DNA of 6,994 nt from JAQGMV01 sp046597455. Its GTDB lineage: Bacteria > Pseudomonadota > Gammaproteobacteria > Burkholderiales > SG8-41. The stretch is from assembly GCA_046597455.1 (NCBI GenBank), contig JBKJKJ010000522.1:1-6994 (forward strand), read 5' to 3'. The notes under the pieces were generated by a model that saw nothing but the letters and a program-made list of their open reading frames with translations, had not been told where the DNA came from and did no database searches. The position numbers were made by a program, and so were the translations under genes. Every line of letters starts with the position of its first letter. The stretch's first letter is position 1. Below are positions 1-6,653 of the stretch, one piece after another.

Positions 1-162
1 CTGGCGTCTGAAATCTGCGAGGCTACCGGTGCGAGCACGGTCCAGCAGATCGGAAAAGTCCTGGTGCTGTACCGGGAGCGGCCCGACGAAGAAAAGAAAA
101 CCCCTAAACGCCGCAGAGCCCGGAAAGTGCCGCGCAAGACCAAGCGCAGTTTCCAGAAGTAA
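1..162 (+). CDS. yhbY: YhbY-family ribosome-associated RNA-binding protein, C-terminal part
   Basis: The gene enters the window in frame 1 and ends at TAA (160-162), leaving the last 53 residues visible. The segment LASEICEATGASTVQQIGKV followed by LVLYRERP matches the end of the single CRM/KH-like domain of YhbY: the last helix, then the strand usually seen as IGKxLVLYR. In E. coli this protein associates with pre-50S ribosomal particles and is thought to help large-subunit assembly. After the domain, residues about 30-53 of the visible part are a tail dominated by Lys and Arg (KTPKRRRARKVPRKTKR). It is longer than the short tail of the E. coli protein and would suit rRNA binding, which is inference. 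The gene converges on greA, an arrangement also seen in E. coli. The start and the conserved GxxG loop lie outside the window. Confidence 0.85.
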   Translation: MASEICEATGASTVQQIGKVLVLYRERPDEEKKTPKRRRARKVPRKTKRSFQK

Positions 163-196
163 GGCTAAAGGGAGCAATCAGCCGGTGAACGGTCAG

Positions 197-229
197 CCGA
201 GGCCCCGGTTGCCCCACCCGGGGCCTCGG
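197..229. terminator. Strong GC hairpin between convergent yhbY and greA
   Basis: A perfect 12-bp inverted repeat, CCGAGGCCCCGG at 197-208 and CCGGGGCCTCGG at 218-229, encloses a 9-nt loop. It lies 34 nt after the yhbY stop and 94 nt after the greA stop. Neither strand has a T run after the stem, so it is not a canonical intrinsic terminator. It could work as a bidirectional barrier, as a factor-dependent terminator, or as a 3'-end stabiliser for either mRNA. Position and stem strength are the evidence; function is inferred. Confidence 0.5.
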
Positions 230-237
230 GCGCGACT

Positions 238-260
238 GAACGGATCGTTGCGACCCGTTC
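238..260. repeat. Second hairpin in the yhbY-greA gap
   Basis: GAACGGATCG at 238-247 pairs with CGACCCGTTC at 251-260 across a 3-nt loop, with one A/C mismatch in a 10-bp stem. It sits 8 nt beyond the main 197-229 hairpin. No T tract follows on either strand. It may add to termination or RNA 3'-end protection, but could be a chance structure in GC-rich sequence. Confidence 0.3.
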
Positions 261-283
261 CGCCGCCCGGATGATCGTCCAGA

Positions 284-304
284 CGACGGGTATGCGTCCC
301 GTCG
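284..304 (-). terminator. Possible greA 3' hairpin
   Basis: CGACGGG (284-290) and CCCGTCG (298-304) form a perfect 7-bp stem with a 7-nt loop, beginning 19 nt after the greA stop codon. This is the first stable structure downstream of the carA-carB-greA transcript. The minus strand after the stem is mixed sequence without a T run, so if it terminates transcription it is not a classical intrinsic terminator. Confidence 0.35.
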
Positions 305-323
305 CCGCCGCCCCCCACGGGCG

Positions 324-800
324 TCAGATGTACTTCACATCCAGGATCTCGAACTCCCGGACCCCGCCCGGCGCCTGAACTTCAGCGACATCACCCGCCG
401 TCTTGCCGATGAGCGCCCGCGCCAGCGGTGAGCTGATGGAGATCTTGCTGTCCTTGATGTCGGCTTCGTCCTCGCCGACGATCTGATAAGTCACCACTTC
501 GCCCCCTTCCACCGCCTCCAGGTCCACGGTGGCGCCGAAAACGCATCGGCCATCGGCTTCGAGCAGTGCGGGATTGATGATCTGGGCGTTGGCGAGCTTG
601 CTTTCCAGCTCAGCGATCCGGCCTTCGACGAAGCTCTGGCGCTCTTTGGCCGCGGCATATTCTGCGTTCTCGGAAAGGTCGCCGTGGGCGCGCGCTTCCG
701 CGATCGCGCTGATGATTGCCGGCCGCTGCACGCCTTTGAGCGCCTGCAATTCGTCGCGCATCCGGGCAGCGCCGATCACGGTCAATGGGATTTTGGTCAT
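324..800 (-). CDS. greA: Transcription elongation factor GreA
   Basis: GreA enters the secondary channel of RNA polymerase and stimulates cleavage of the nascent RNA in backtracked complexes, rescuing stalled elongation. The 158-residue length equals that of E. coli GreA. Residues 1 to about 76 form the antiparallel coiled coil. Its tip carries the family signature ARAHGDLSENAEY (36-48), with the two acidic residues D41 and E44 that place the cleavage Mg2+. The C-terminal FKBP-like domain (about 80-158) ends in FEILDVKYI, a typical GreA terminus. The ATG start fits the family N terminus (MTKIPLT). It lies 9 nt after the carB TGA with no recognisable Shine-Dalgarno sequence, so translation is probably coupled to carB. 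It is the last gene of the carA-carB-greA unit and ends in TGA. GreB is less likely, given the length and the close GreA match. Confidence 0.97.
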   Translation of the reverse strand: MTKIPLTVIGAARMRDELQALKGVQRPAIISAIAEARAHGDLSENAEYAAAKERQSFVEGRIAELESKLANAQIINPALLEADGRCVFGATVDLEAVEGGEVVTYQIVGEDEADIKDSKISISSPLARALIGKTAGDVAEVQAPGGVREFEILDVKYI

Positions 801-809
801 GGGGATTAA

Positions 810-3800
810 TCAGGCCGCGAGTAGAGAGCTGTGAAGTTCCTGAACGCTGTACGCGCGCAACTCCTGTGCTTGCTCGATTCCGGTACACCCGGCCCGCGCG
901 CCCGCCAGGGTCGTGAACAGAGAAACCCGGTGCTGGAGCGCCGCGCGCCGGATCGAATACGAATCCCGGATCGCCGAGCGCCGGTCTTCGACGGTATTGA
1001 CGATGAGGGCGATGTCGCCGTTCTTGATCATGTCGACGATATGCGGCCGGCCTTCGGCCACTTTGTTCACGGGCGTGACGGGGAGCCCCGCGGCTGAAAT
1101 CGCTGCGGCGGTTCCGCGCGTCGCCACGAGCGCGAACCCGATCTGGTGCAAAGACCGCGCCACATCCACCGCCTTTTCCTTGTCGGAATCGCGCACGCTC
1201 AGGAACACCTTGCCCGATGCGGGCAGGCGCTCGCCGGTGGCCATCTGTGACTTCAGGAATGCCTCGGCAAAAGTCCGACCCACACCCATTACTTCGCCCG
1301 TCGATTTCATTTCAGGACCGAGGATCGTATCCGCGCCCGGGAACTTGATAAACGGGAAAACCGCCTCTTTGACCGAGTAATAGTGCGGCACGATCTCCGT
1401 CGTGACGGCCTGCCTGACGAGCGATATGCCGGCCATGCAGCGGGCAGCAATCTTGGCGAGCGGCAGGCTGGTCGCTTTCGAAACGAACGGCACCGTGCGC
1501 GATGCGCGCGGATTGACTTCGAGCACGTAAACAATACCGTTCTGGATCGCGAACTGCACGTTCATCAAGCCGATGACTTTCAGCGCGCGCGCCATCGCCA
1601 CCGTCTGGCGCCTGAGCTCATCCTGCAGTTCGGCGGAGAGCGAAAACGGCGGCAGCGAGCACGCGGAGTCGCCGGAATGCACGCCCGCCTGCTCGATATG
1701 TTCCATGACGCCGCCGATGATGACGTCCTTGCCGTCCGAGATCGCATCGACGTCCACTTCGGTCGCGTCGTTCAGAAAGCGGTCCAGGAGCACCGGCGAA
1801 TCATTGGAGACCTTGATCGCCTCGCGCATGTAGCGCTCGAGATCGGCCTGCTCGTGCACGATTTCCATGGCGCGCCCGCCCAGGACGTAGGAAGGGCGAA
1901 CCACCAGCGGATAGCCGATCTCCTCGGCGGCGCTGAGTGCTTTCGCCGCGCTGCGCGCGGTTCGGTTCGGCGGCTGCTTGAGCTTGAGCTTGGTCAGCAG
2001 CTTCTGAAAACGCTCGCGGTCTTCAGCCAGGTCGATGGAATCCGGCGTCGTGCCGATGATCGGGACGCCGTTGGCTTCGAGATCACGGGCGAGCTTGAGC
2101 GGCGTCTGACCACCGAACTGCACGATCACCCCGAAAGGCTTTTCGACGTGCACGATCTCCAGGACATCCTCGAGCGTTAGCGGCTCGAAATACAGGCGGT
2201 CCGAGGTATCGTAATCGGTCGATACCGTTTCCGGGTTGCAGTTGACCATAATGGTCTCGAACCCGTCTTCACGCAGCGCCAGCGCCGCATGCACGCAGCA
2301 ATAGTCGAATTCGATGCCCTGCCCGATCCGGTTCGGGCCGCCGCCGAGCACCATGATTTTTTTTCGGACTGTCGGCTGCGCTTCGCACTCCTCCTCGTAT
2401 GTCGAATACATATAGGCGGTGCGGGTCGCGAACTCTGCAGCACACGTGTCGACGCGCTTGTAAACGGGCCGCACGCTCAAGGCATGCCGGTGCTCGCGCA
2501 CTTGCGTCTGGCTCGCGCCCAGCAGCTTCGCGAGTCTGCGGTCGGAAAACCCCGCGCGTTTCAGTCGCCGCATTTCGTCCGCATCGAGGCCTTCGAGCGG
2601 CTTGCCGCCCAACTCCCGCTCCATCCGCAGCAGGTCCTCGATCTGGGCGAGGAACCAGGGATCGATGTGCGACAGCTCGTGGATTTCAGCGGATGTCATG
2701 CCGATGCGAAACGCGTCGGCAACGTAGTAAATGCGGTTGGGGCCGGGATCGCCCAGCTCGTTCTCGATCACGTCGCGATCGGTGCTGAGCTCGTCGAAAC
2801 CGTCTACGCCTGTCTCCAGACCCCGCAGCGCTTTCTGCACCGACTCCTGGAACGTGCGCCCCATCGCCATCACTTCGCCGACCGACTTCATCTGCGTGGT
2901 CAGGCGATCGTCGGCCTGCGGAAACTTCTCGAATGCGAAACGCGGGATTTTGGTGACGACGTAATCGATCGTCGGCTCGAACGAGGCCGGGGTCGCGCCG
3001 CCCGTGATTTCATTACGCAATTCGTCGAGCGTATAGCCGATGGCGAGCTTCGCCGCGACTTTAGCGATCGGAAAACCCGTCGCTTTGGACGCGAGCGCGG
3101 ACGACCGCGACACGCGCGGGTTCATTTCGATGATGACCATGCGGCCATCGTCGGGGTTGATTCCGAACTGGACGTTGGAGCCGCCCGTATCGACGCCAAT
3201 CTCGCGCAGACACGCGATCGAGGCATCGCGCATGATCTGGTATTCCTTGTCGGTCAGCGTTTGCGCCGGCGCCACGGTGATCGAATCGCCGGTGTGCACA
3301 CCCATCGGGTCGAAATTTTCGATCGAGCACACGATGATGCAGTTGTCGTTGCGATCGCGCACGACTTCCATCTCGTACTCTTTCCACCCGATCACCGATT
3401 CCTCGATCAGGATTTCCTTGGTCGGACTCGCCTCGAGTCCGCGCTCGACCATACCGATGAACTCTTCGCGGTTGTAGGCGATGCCCCCGCCGGTGCCGCC
3501 CAGCGTGAACGACGGTCGGATGACGGTGGGAAAACCCACCATGCCCTGCACCTGCACCGCTTCTTCCAGACTGTGGGCCAGATGCGAAAGCGGGCTCGCG
3601 AGCCCGATCTTGGCCATCGCCGCTTTGAACTTTTCCCGATCCTCGGCCTTGTCGATCGCTTCACGCGAGGCGCCGATCATTTCGACGCCATACTTTTCGA
3701 GCACACCGTGTTTGGCGAGATCGAGTGCGCAGTTGAGCGCGGTCTGACCGCCCATCGTGGGCAGCAGCGCGTCCGGGCGCTCGATGGCGATGATTTTCTC

Positions 3801-4022
3801 GACCATCTGCCAGGTCACGGGCTCGATGTAGGTGGCGTCGGCCATTTCCGGGTCGGTCATGATCGCGGCCGGATTCGAGTTCACCAGCACCACGCGGTAG
3901 CCTTCCTCGCGCAGCGCCTTGCACGCCTGGACGCCCGAATAATCGAACTCGCACGCCTGGCCGATGACGATCGGTCCCGCGCCGATGATCAGGACCGTCT
4001 TCAAGTCGGTGCGTTTAGGCAC
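810..4022 (-). CDS. carB: Carbamoyl phosphate synthetase large subunit
   Basis: CarB takes ammonia from CarA and, with two ATP and bicarbonate, makes carbamoyl phosphate for arginine and pyrimidine synthesis in the cytoplasm. The 1070 residues compare with 1073 in E. coli. Domains in order: carboxyphosphate ATP-grasp half (1 to ~400; FPTVIRPSFTLGGTGGG at 164-180, metal ligands E299 and N301 in IEMNPRVSRSSA); oligomerisation region (~401-550, PVYKRVDTCAAEFAT); carbamoyl phosphate ATP-grasp half (~551-930; YPLVVRPSYVLGGRAM at 704-719, E835 and N837); and MGS-like allosteric domain (~931-1070). By alignment from memory, E. coli UMP/IMP-site residues S948, K954, T974, T977, K993 and N1015 map to S942, K948, T968, T971, K987 and N1009. 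The ornithine-site acids E783, D791 and E892 map to E777, D785 and E886. UMP inhibition and ornithine activation are therefore likely retained. The start is GTG, overlapping the carA end by 8 nt, with GGAG at 4033-4036 10 nt upstream. It fits the family N terminus MPKRTDLKTVLIIGAGPI. Confidence 0.98.
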   Translation of the reverse strand: MPKRTDLKTVLIIGAGPIVIGQACEFDYSGVQACKALREEGYRVVLVNSNPAAIMTDPEMADATYIEPVTWQMVEKIIAIERPDALLPTMGGQTALNCALDLAKHGVLEKYGVEMIGASREAIDKAEDREKFKAAMAKIGLASPLSHLAHSLEEAVQVQGMVGFPTVIRPSFTLGGTGGGIAYNREEFIGMVERGLEASPTKEILIEESVIGWKEYEMEVVRDRNDNCIIVCSIENFDPMGVHTGDSITVAPAQTLTDKEYQIMRDASIACLREIGVDTGGSNVQFGINPDDGRMVIIEMNPRVSRSSALASKATGFPIAKVAAKLAIGYTLDELRNEITGGATPASFEPTIDYVVTKIPRFAFEKFPQADDRLTTQMKSVGEVMAMGRTFQESVQKALRGLETGVDGFDELSTDRDVIENELGDPGPNRIYYVADAFRIGMTSAEIHELSHIDPWFLAQIEDLLRMERELGGKPLEGLDADEMRRLKRAGFSDRRLAKLLGASQTQVREHRHALSVRPVYKRVDTCAAEFATRTAYMYSTYEEECEAQPTVRKKIMVLGGGPNRIGQGIEFDYCCVHAALALREDGFETIMVNCNPETVSTDYDTSDRLYFEPLTLEDVLEIVHVEKPFGVIVQFGGQTPLKLARDLEANGVPIIGTTPDSIDLAEDRERFQKLLTKLKLKQPPNRTARSAAKALSAAEEIGYPLVVRPSYVLGGRAMEIVHEQADLERYMREAIKVSNDSPVLLDRFLNDATEVDVDAISDGKDVIIGGVMEHIEQAGVHSGDSACSLPPFSLSAELQDELRRQTVAMARALKVIGLMNVQFAIQNGIVYVLEVNPRASRTVPFVSKATSLPLAKIAARCMAGISLVRQAVTTEIVPHYYSVKEAVFPFIKFPGADTILGPEMKSTGEVMGVGRTFAEAFLKSQMATGERLPASGKVFLSVRDSDKEKAVDVARSLHQIGFALVATRGTAAAISAAGLPVTPVNKVAEGRPHIVDMIKNGDIALIVNTVEDRRSAIRDSYSIRRAALQHRVSLFTTLAGARAGCTGIEQAQELRAYSVQELHSSLLAA

Positions 4023-5151
4023 TTTGCTTCGACTCCATGGATTTTATGAACCGCTGGAACAGGTAATCGACGTCCTGCGGACCGGGGCTCGCTTCCGGGT
4101 GGCCCTGAAAACAGAACGCCGGGCGGTCGGTGAGCTGAAAGCCCTGCAGACTGCCGTCGAACAGGGACACGTGCGTGACGCGCGCGTTGTCCGGCAGCGT
4201 GGCCGGATCGACCGCAAAACCATGGTTCTGGCTGGTGATCATGACGCGCCCGGTCTCGAGGTCCTGCACCGGATGATTGGCGCCGTGGTGACCGAATTTC
4301 ATCTTGATCGTTTTCGCGCCGACGGCCAGACCGAGCAATTGGTGTCCGAGACAGATTCCGAAAAGCGGGATGCCCACCCCGAGGAAAGTACGGATCGAGC
4401 GGATCGCGTAATCGCACGGCGCCGGATCGCCGGGCCCGTTCGCGAGCAGCACACCGTCAGGCTCCAGGCCCAACGCTTCCTCCGCGGGCATTTCAGCGGG
4501 CACGACGGTGACTTTGCAGCCGTGGGCCGCGAGCCTGCGCAGGATGTTGCGCTTCACCCCGAAGTCGTAGGCCACGACGTGAAAACGCGATTCGACACGC
4601 TTGCCGTAACCCGAATCGAGGCTCCACGCGCTCTCGTCCCAATCGTAGGACTGCTTGCAGCTGACCACTTTCGCGAGGTCCATGCCCATCAGTCCGGGGA
4701 AATCACGGGCGGATGCCAGCGCCGCCGCCTCGTCGATTTCGCCCGCCATGATGCAGCCATCCTGCGCGCCCTTGTCGCGCAGGATACGCGTCAGCTTTCG
4801 CGTATCGATATCGGCGATAGCGACGATGTTCTCGCGGGCCAGGTATTCCGACAGCGTCCAGGTCTGGCGCCAGTTCGACGAAAGAATCGGCAGATCGCGA
4901 ATCACGAGGCCGGCGGCGTGGATTCGTGTGCCCTCCACGTCTTCCTGGTTCGCGCCGGTATTGCCGACGTGCGGATAGGTCAACGTCACGATCTGGCGGC
5001 AGTACGATGGATCGGTCAGGATTTCCTGATAGCCGGTCATCGCTGTGTTGAAGACCACTTCGCCTGCGGTGATCCCGTGGGCGCCAATGGACGTGCCGCG
5101 AAATACCGTTCCATCCTTCAGTACGAGGATGGCGTGCGTACGCGCTGACAC
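4015..5151 (-). CDS. carA: Carbamoyl phosphate synthetase small (glutaminase) subunit
   Basis: CarA hydrolyses glutamine and channels the ammonia to CarB. The 378 residues compare with 382 in E. coli. The N-terminal CarA-specific domain (about 1-150) shows GEVVFNTAMTGYQEILTDPSY (30-50) and the GNTGANQEDVEG loop. The class I glutamine amidotransferase domain (about 190-378) shows VAYDFGVKRNILRRL (193-207), the nucleophile C267 in PLFGICLGHQLLGLA, and the partners H351 and E353 in FQGHPEASPGP. The full triad is present, so glutaminase activity is expected. The start is GTG at 5151, chosen because AGGAG (minus strand, 5158-5162) sits 6 nt before it and because MSARTHAILVLKDGTVFRG fits the family N terminus. 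The TAA stop lies inside carB (8-nt overlap), consistent with coupled synthesis of the heterodimer subunits. It is the first gene after the promoter at 5228-5256. Confidence 0.98.
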   Translation of the reverse strand: MSARTHAILVLKDGTVFRGTSIGAHGITAGEVVFNTAMTGYQEILTDPSYCRQIVTLTYPHVGNTGANQEDVEGTRIHAAGLVIRDLPILSSNWRQTWTLSEYLARENIVAIADIDTRKLTRILRDKGAQDGCIMAGEIDEAAALASARDFPGLMGMDLAKVVSCKQSYDWDESAWSLDSGYGKRVESRFHVVAYDFGVKRNILRRLAAHGCKVTVVPAEMPAEEALGLEPDGVLLANGPGDPAPCDYAIRSIRTFLGVGIPLFGICLGHQLLGLAVGAKTIKMKFGHHGANHPVQDLETGRVMITSQNHGFAVDPATLPDNARVTHVSLFDGSLQGFQLTDRPAFCFQGHPEASPGPQDVDYLFQRFIKSMESKQSA

Positions 5152-5157
5152 GGCAAA

Positions 5158-5162
5158 CTCCT
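5158..5162 (-). promoter_or_regulatory. carA ribosome binding site
   Basis: The minus strand reads AGGAG, then the 6-nt spacer TTTGCC, then the GTG start of carA. This decides the GTG at 5151 as the start. It is the clearest Shine-Dalgarno sequence in the window. Confidence 0.8.
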
Positions 5163-5186
5163 GATTTTACGGGACTGGATGCGGAA

Positions 5187-5213
5187 AGCGGGACAGGGTG
5201 CACCCGTCCCGCT
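5187..5213 (-). promoter_or_regulatory. Leader hairpin in the carA 5' untranslated region
   Basis: In the minus-strand transcript, AGCGGGAC (5213-5206) pairs with GTCCCGCT (5194-5187) in a perfect 8-bp stem. It continues after one bulged base into a GGG/CCC stem closed by a UGCA loop. It lies between the predicted carA transcription start (about 5222) and the carA Shine-Dalgarno. No U run follows, so it is not an obvious attenuator. A second GTCCCG copy at 5175-5170 could compete for the 5' arm. A regulatory role is inferred only. Confidence 0.5.
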
Positions 5214-5227
5214 CGCTTGAACTCCGA

Positions 5228-5256
5228 ATTATACGCGAACCGCCGGCAATCGTGAA
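5228..5256 (-). promoter_or_regulatory. Predicted sigma70 promoter of carA-carB-greA
   Basis: The minus strand has TTCACG (5256-5251), a 17-nt spacer and a perfect TATAAT (5233-5228). The -10 matches consensus 6/6 and the -35 4/6. The predicted start is around 5221-5223, giving a leader of about 70 nt before the carA GTG. It lies in the dapB-carA gap, so the carbamoyl phosphate genes can be expressed independently of bamE-dapB. Confidence 0.75.
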
Positions 5257-5289
5257 ATTCGAGGCAACCGCGCACCTGCGCGCCGGCAA
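5241..5289. repeat. Pair of 9-bp direct repeats at the carA promoter
   Basis: CGCCGGCAA occurs at 5241-5249 and again at 5281-5289, exactly 40 bp start to start. The first copy lies within the spacer between the -35 and -10 boxes; the second is about 25 bp upstream of the -35. Each contains the palindrome GCCGGC. The placement suits an operator pair, but a chance 9-mer repeat in a GC-rich gap is quite possible. It does not resemble an ArgR box. Confidence 0.3.
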
Positions 5290-5298
5290 AGAAGCGGC

Positions 5299-6105
5299 TC
5301 AGGTTTCTTCGCGCAGGCCGAGGACATCCTGCATGTCGTAAAGACCGGTTTTACGGTCCATCAGAAAGCGCGCCGAGCGTACGGCGCCCTGCGCATACGT
5401 CGCGCGACTGTTCGAGCGGTGCGTGATTTCGATGCGCTCGCCGGTGCCGAGAAACATGACTGTGTGATCACCGACCACGTCGCCTCCGCGGACCGTCGCG
5501 AAACCGATCGTTTCGGGTTTGCGCTCGCCGGTCACGCCCTCACGGCCATACACCGCGCTGGTGCCCAGATCGCGCCCGGTGGCGTGGGCGACGATCTCAC
5601 CCATGCGCAGCGCCGTGCCCGACGGCGCATCGACCTTGTGGCGATGATGCGCTTCGACGATTTCGATGTCGTAGCCGTCGTTGAGCGCGGCGGCCGCGAC
5701 TTCGAGCAACCTGAAAGTGACGTTGACGCCGATGCTGAAATTCGGCGCCATGACCACCGCGACATCGCGGGACGCTTGCGCTATCGCGTCCTTCTGCGCC
5801 TGATCGAAACCCGTCGTGCCGATGACGAGTTTCACGCCGAGTCTGCGGCACACGGCAACATGCGCCATCGTGCCTTCAGGCCGGGTGAAATCGATGAGCA
5901 CGTCGCAGCCCGCGAGTGCCTGCGCAGGATCGTCGGAGATCCTGAGGCCGCCCGGCTCGCCCGCGAATTCGCCGGCGTCCTTGCCCACGTGCACGCTGCC
6001 CTGCTGTTCGAGTGCAGCCGCCAGAGTTGCGTCGGCGGTCTTCAGGACGGTTTCGATGAGCATGCGGCCCATGCGGCCGCCGCTGCCGGCGATCGCGACT
6101 TTCAT
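5299..6105 (-). CDS. dapB: 4-hydroxy-tetrahydrodipicolinate reductase
   Basis: DapB reduces the product of DapA with NAD(P)H to tetrahydrodipicolinate, on the way to meso-diaminopimelate and lysine. The 268 residues compare with 273 in E. coli. The N-terminal Rossmann domain (about 1-125) begins MKVAIAGSGGRMGRM, with the dinucleotide-binding glycines, and holds VIGTTGFD (94-101) and the APNFSIGVNV hinge (120-129). The substrate domain has the signature EAHHRHKVDAPSGTA (151-165), with the catalytic pair H153/H154 and K157, and later GERIEITHRSNSR. At the cofactor ribose site E. coli has LEREG (E38, R39); here it is LEQQG (E33, Q34), so the arginine that contacts the NADPH 2'-phosphate appears replaced. 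The ATG overlaps the bamE stop in an ATGA junction. No Shine-Dalgarno is visible, so translation is probably coupled to bamE. The sequence ends MQDVLGLREET, typical of the family. Confidence 0.97.
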   Translation of the reverse strand: MKVAIAGSGGRMGRMLIETVLKTADATLAAALEQQGSVHVGKDAGEFAGEPGGLRISDDPAQALAGCDVLIDFTRPEGTMAHVAVCRRLGVKLVIGTTGFDQAQKDAIAQASRDVAVVMAPNFSIGVNVTFRLLEVAAAALNDGYDIEIVEAHHRHKVDAPSGTALRMGEIVAHATGRDLGTSAVYGREGVTGERKPETIGFATVRGGDVVGDHTVMFLGTGERIEITHRSNSRATYAQGAVRSARFLMDRKTGLYDMQDVLGLREET

Positions 6106-6653
6106 CGTTGCAGTGGTGTCGTCGTCGCGCCGGGTGGTTCGGTTGCGGCCGCCGGCTCGGATGTCGAGCGCCCGGCTGGGGCAGCCGCCGGCGTCGCAGC
6201 CGGTGGGCTCGTCCCCGCGGGCGGGTTCATCGCAGCCGCGGCATCCCCCTCCGCGCCCTTCGCGATGGGCGCGACGTCGCCTTCGATTCGCACCAGCTTG
6301 TCATCCTTGAACAGCACGATGATTCGCCGCTGCTCCAGGACGCGCCCGCCCTTCTGCTGCACATAAACGTAATCCCAGCGATCACTATGGAAAGGATCCA
6401 CGATGAGCGGCGTGCCGAGCGCGAACCGCACCTGACTCCGGCTCATGCCGGCTTTGAGCTTCGCAACCATGTCCTGCGTCACGTAATTGCCCTGCTGGAT
6501 ATCGATCTTGTAGGGTGAGATACCCGGAATCATGGGCACGCTCTGGCAACCGGCGAGGAGAGCGATCAGCGCAACGAGTGTAAGTTTGGATGGCAAAGTG
6601 TGTAGCGGCGTGGCGCTGACGCGAACAACTGCGTGAGACCCGCTCGTTTTCAA
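6102..6653 (-). CDS. bamE: Outer-membrane protein assembly factor BamE (SmpA/OmlA lipoprotein)
   Basis: BamE is a lipoprotein of the BAM complex, which folds beta-barrel proteins into the outer membrane. A hydrophobic segment ends in the lipobox LLAGC, with the lipidated cysteine at residue 36 of this reading. The SmpA/OmlA domain follows: QGNYVTQDMVAKLKAGMSRS, VRFALGTPLIVDPF and DRWDYVYVQQ (about 54-100), then a strand-rich end through KLVRIEG. Beyond residue ~128 there is a tail of about 55 residues made almost entirely of Ala, Pro, Thr, Gly and Ser, absent from the 113-residue E. coli protein. The start is uncertain. The TTG at 6653 gives an overlong N region; a TTG at 6596 would give MPSKLTLVALIALLAGC, a compact signal peptide closer to family norm. 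Neither has a clear Shine-Dalgarno. It overlaps dapB by 4 nt and diverges from fur. Confidence 0.9.
   Translation of the reverse strand: MKTSGSHAVVRVSATPLHTLPSKLTLVALIALLAGCQSVPMIPGISPYKIDIQQGNYVTQDMVAKLKAGMSRSQVRFALGTPLIVDPFHSDRWDYVYVQQKGGRVLEQRRIIVLFKDDKLVRIEGDVAPIAKGAEGDAAAAMNPPAGTSPPAATPAAAPAGRSTSEPAAATEPPGATTTPLQR

Noticed and set aside
29..274. An 81-codon plus-strand open frame over the yhbY end and the intergenic gap
   Set aside because: It overlaps yhbY in another frame and runs through the hairpin region; the Pro/Arg-rich translation resembles no protein.
1383..2180. A 265-codon plus-strand open frame opposite the carB C-terminal half
   Set aside because: Codon-aligned antisense of carB with no independent coding evidence.
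2289..4049. A 586-codon open frame on the plus strand opposite carB
   Set aside because: Its codons are exactly aligned with carB codons on the other strand, so its stops would need TTA, CTA or TCA codons in carB, which a GC-rich genome rarely uses. The product has no recognisable motif and is rich in His, Arg and Asp, as expected from antisense of a real gene.
3964..5148. A 394-codon plus-strand open frame opposite carA
   Set aside because: Codon-aligned antisense of carA, with the same explanation by avoided codons; carA has its full catalytic triad and a ribosome binding site.
5265..5282. Small inverted repeat CGCGC/GCGCG after dapB as a terminator
   Set aside because: Only a 5-bp stem with a 4-nt loop and no T run; expected by chance in GC-rich sequence.
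5419..6366. A 315-codon plus-strand open frame opposite dapB and bamE
   Set aside because: It is codon-aligned with dapB and continues antisense into bamE; the composition is low-complexity and no family is recognisable. Both minus-strand genes are unambiguous.
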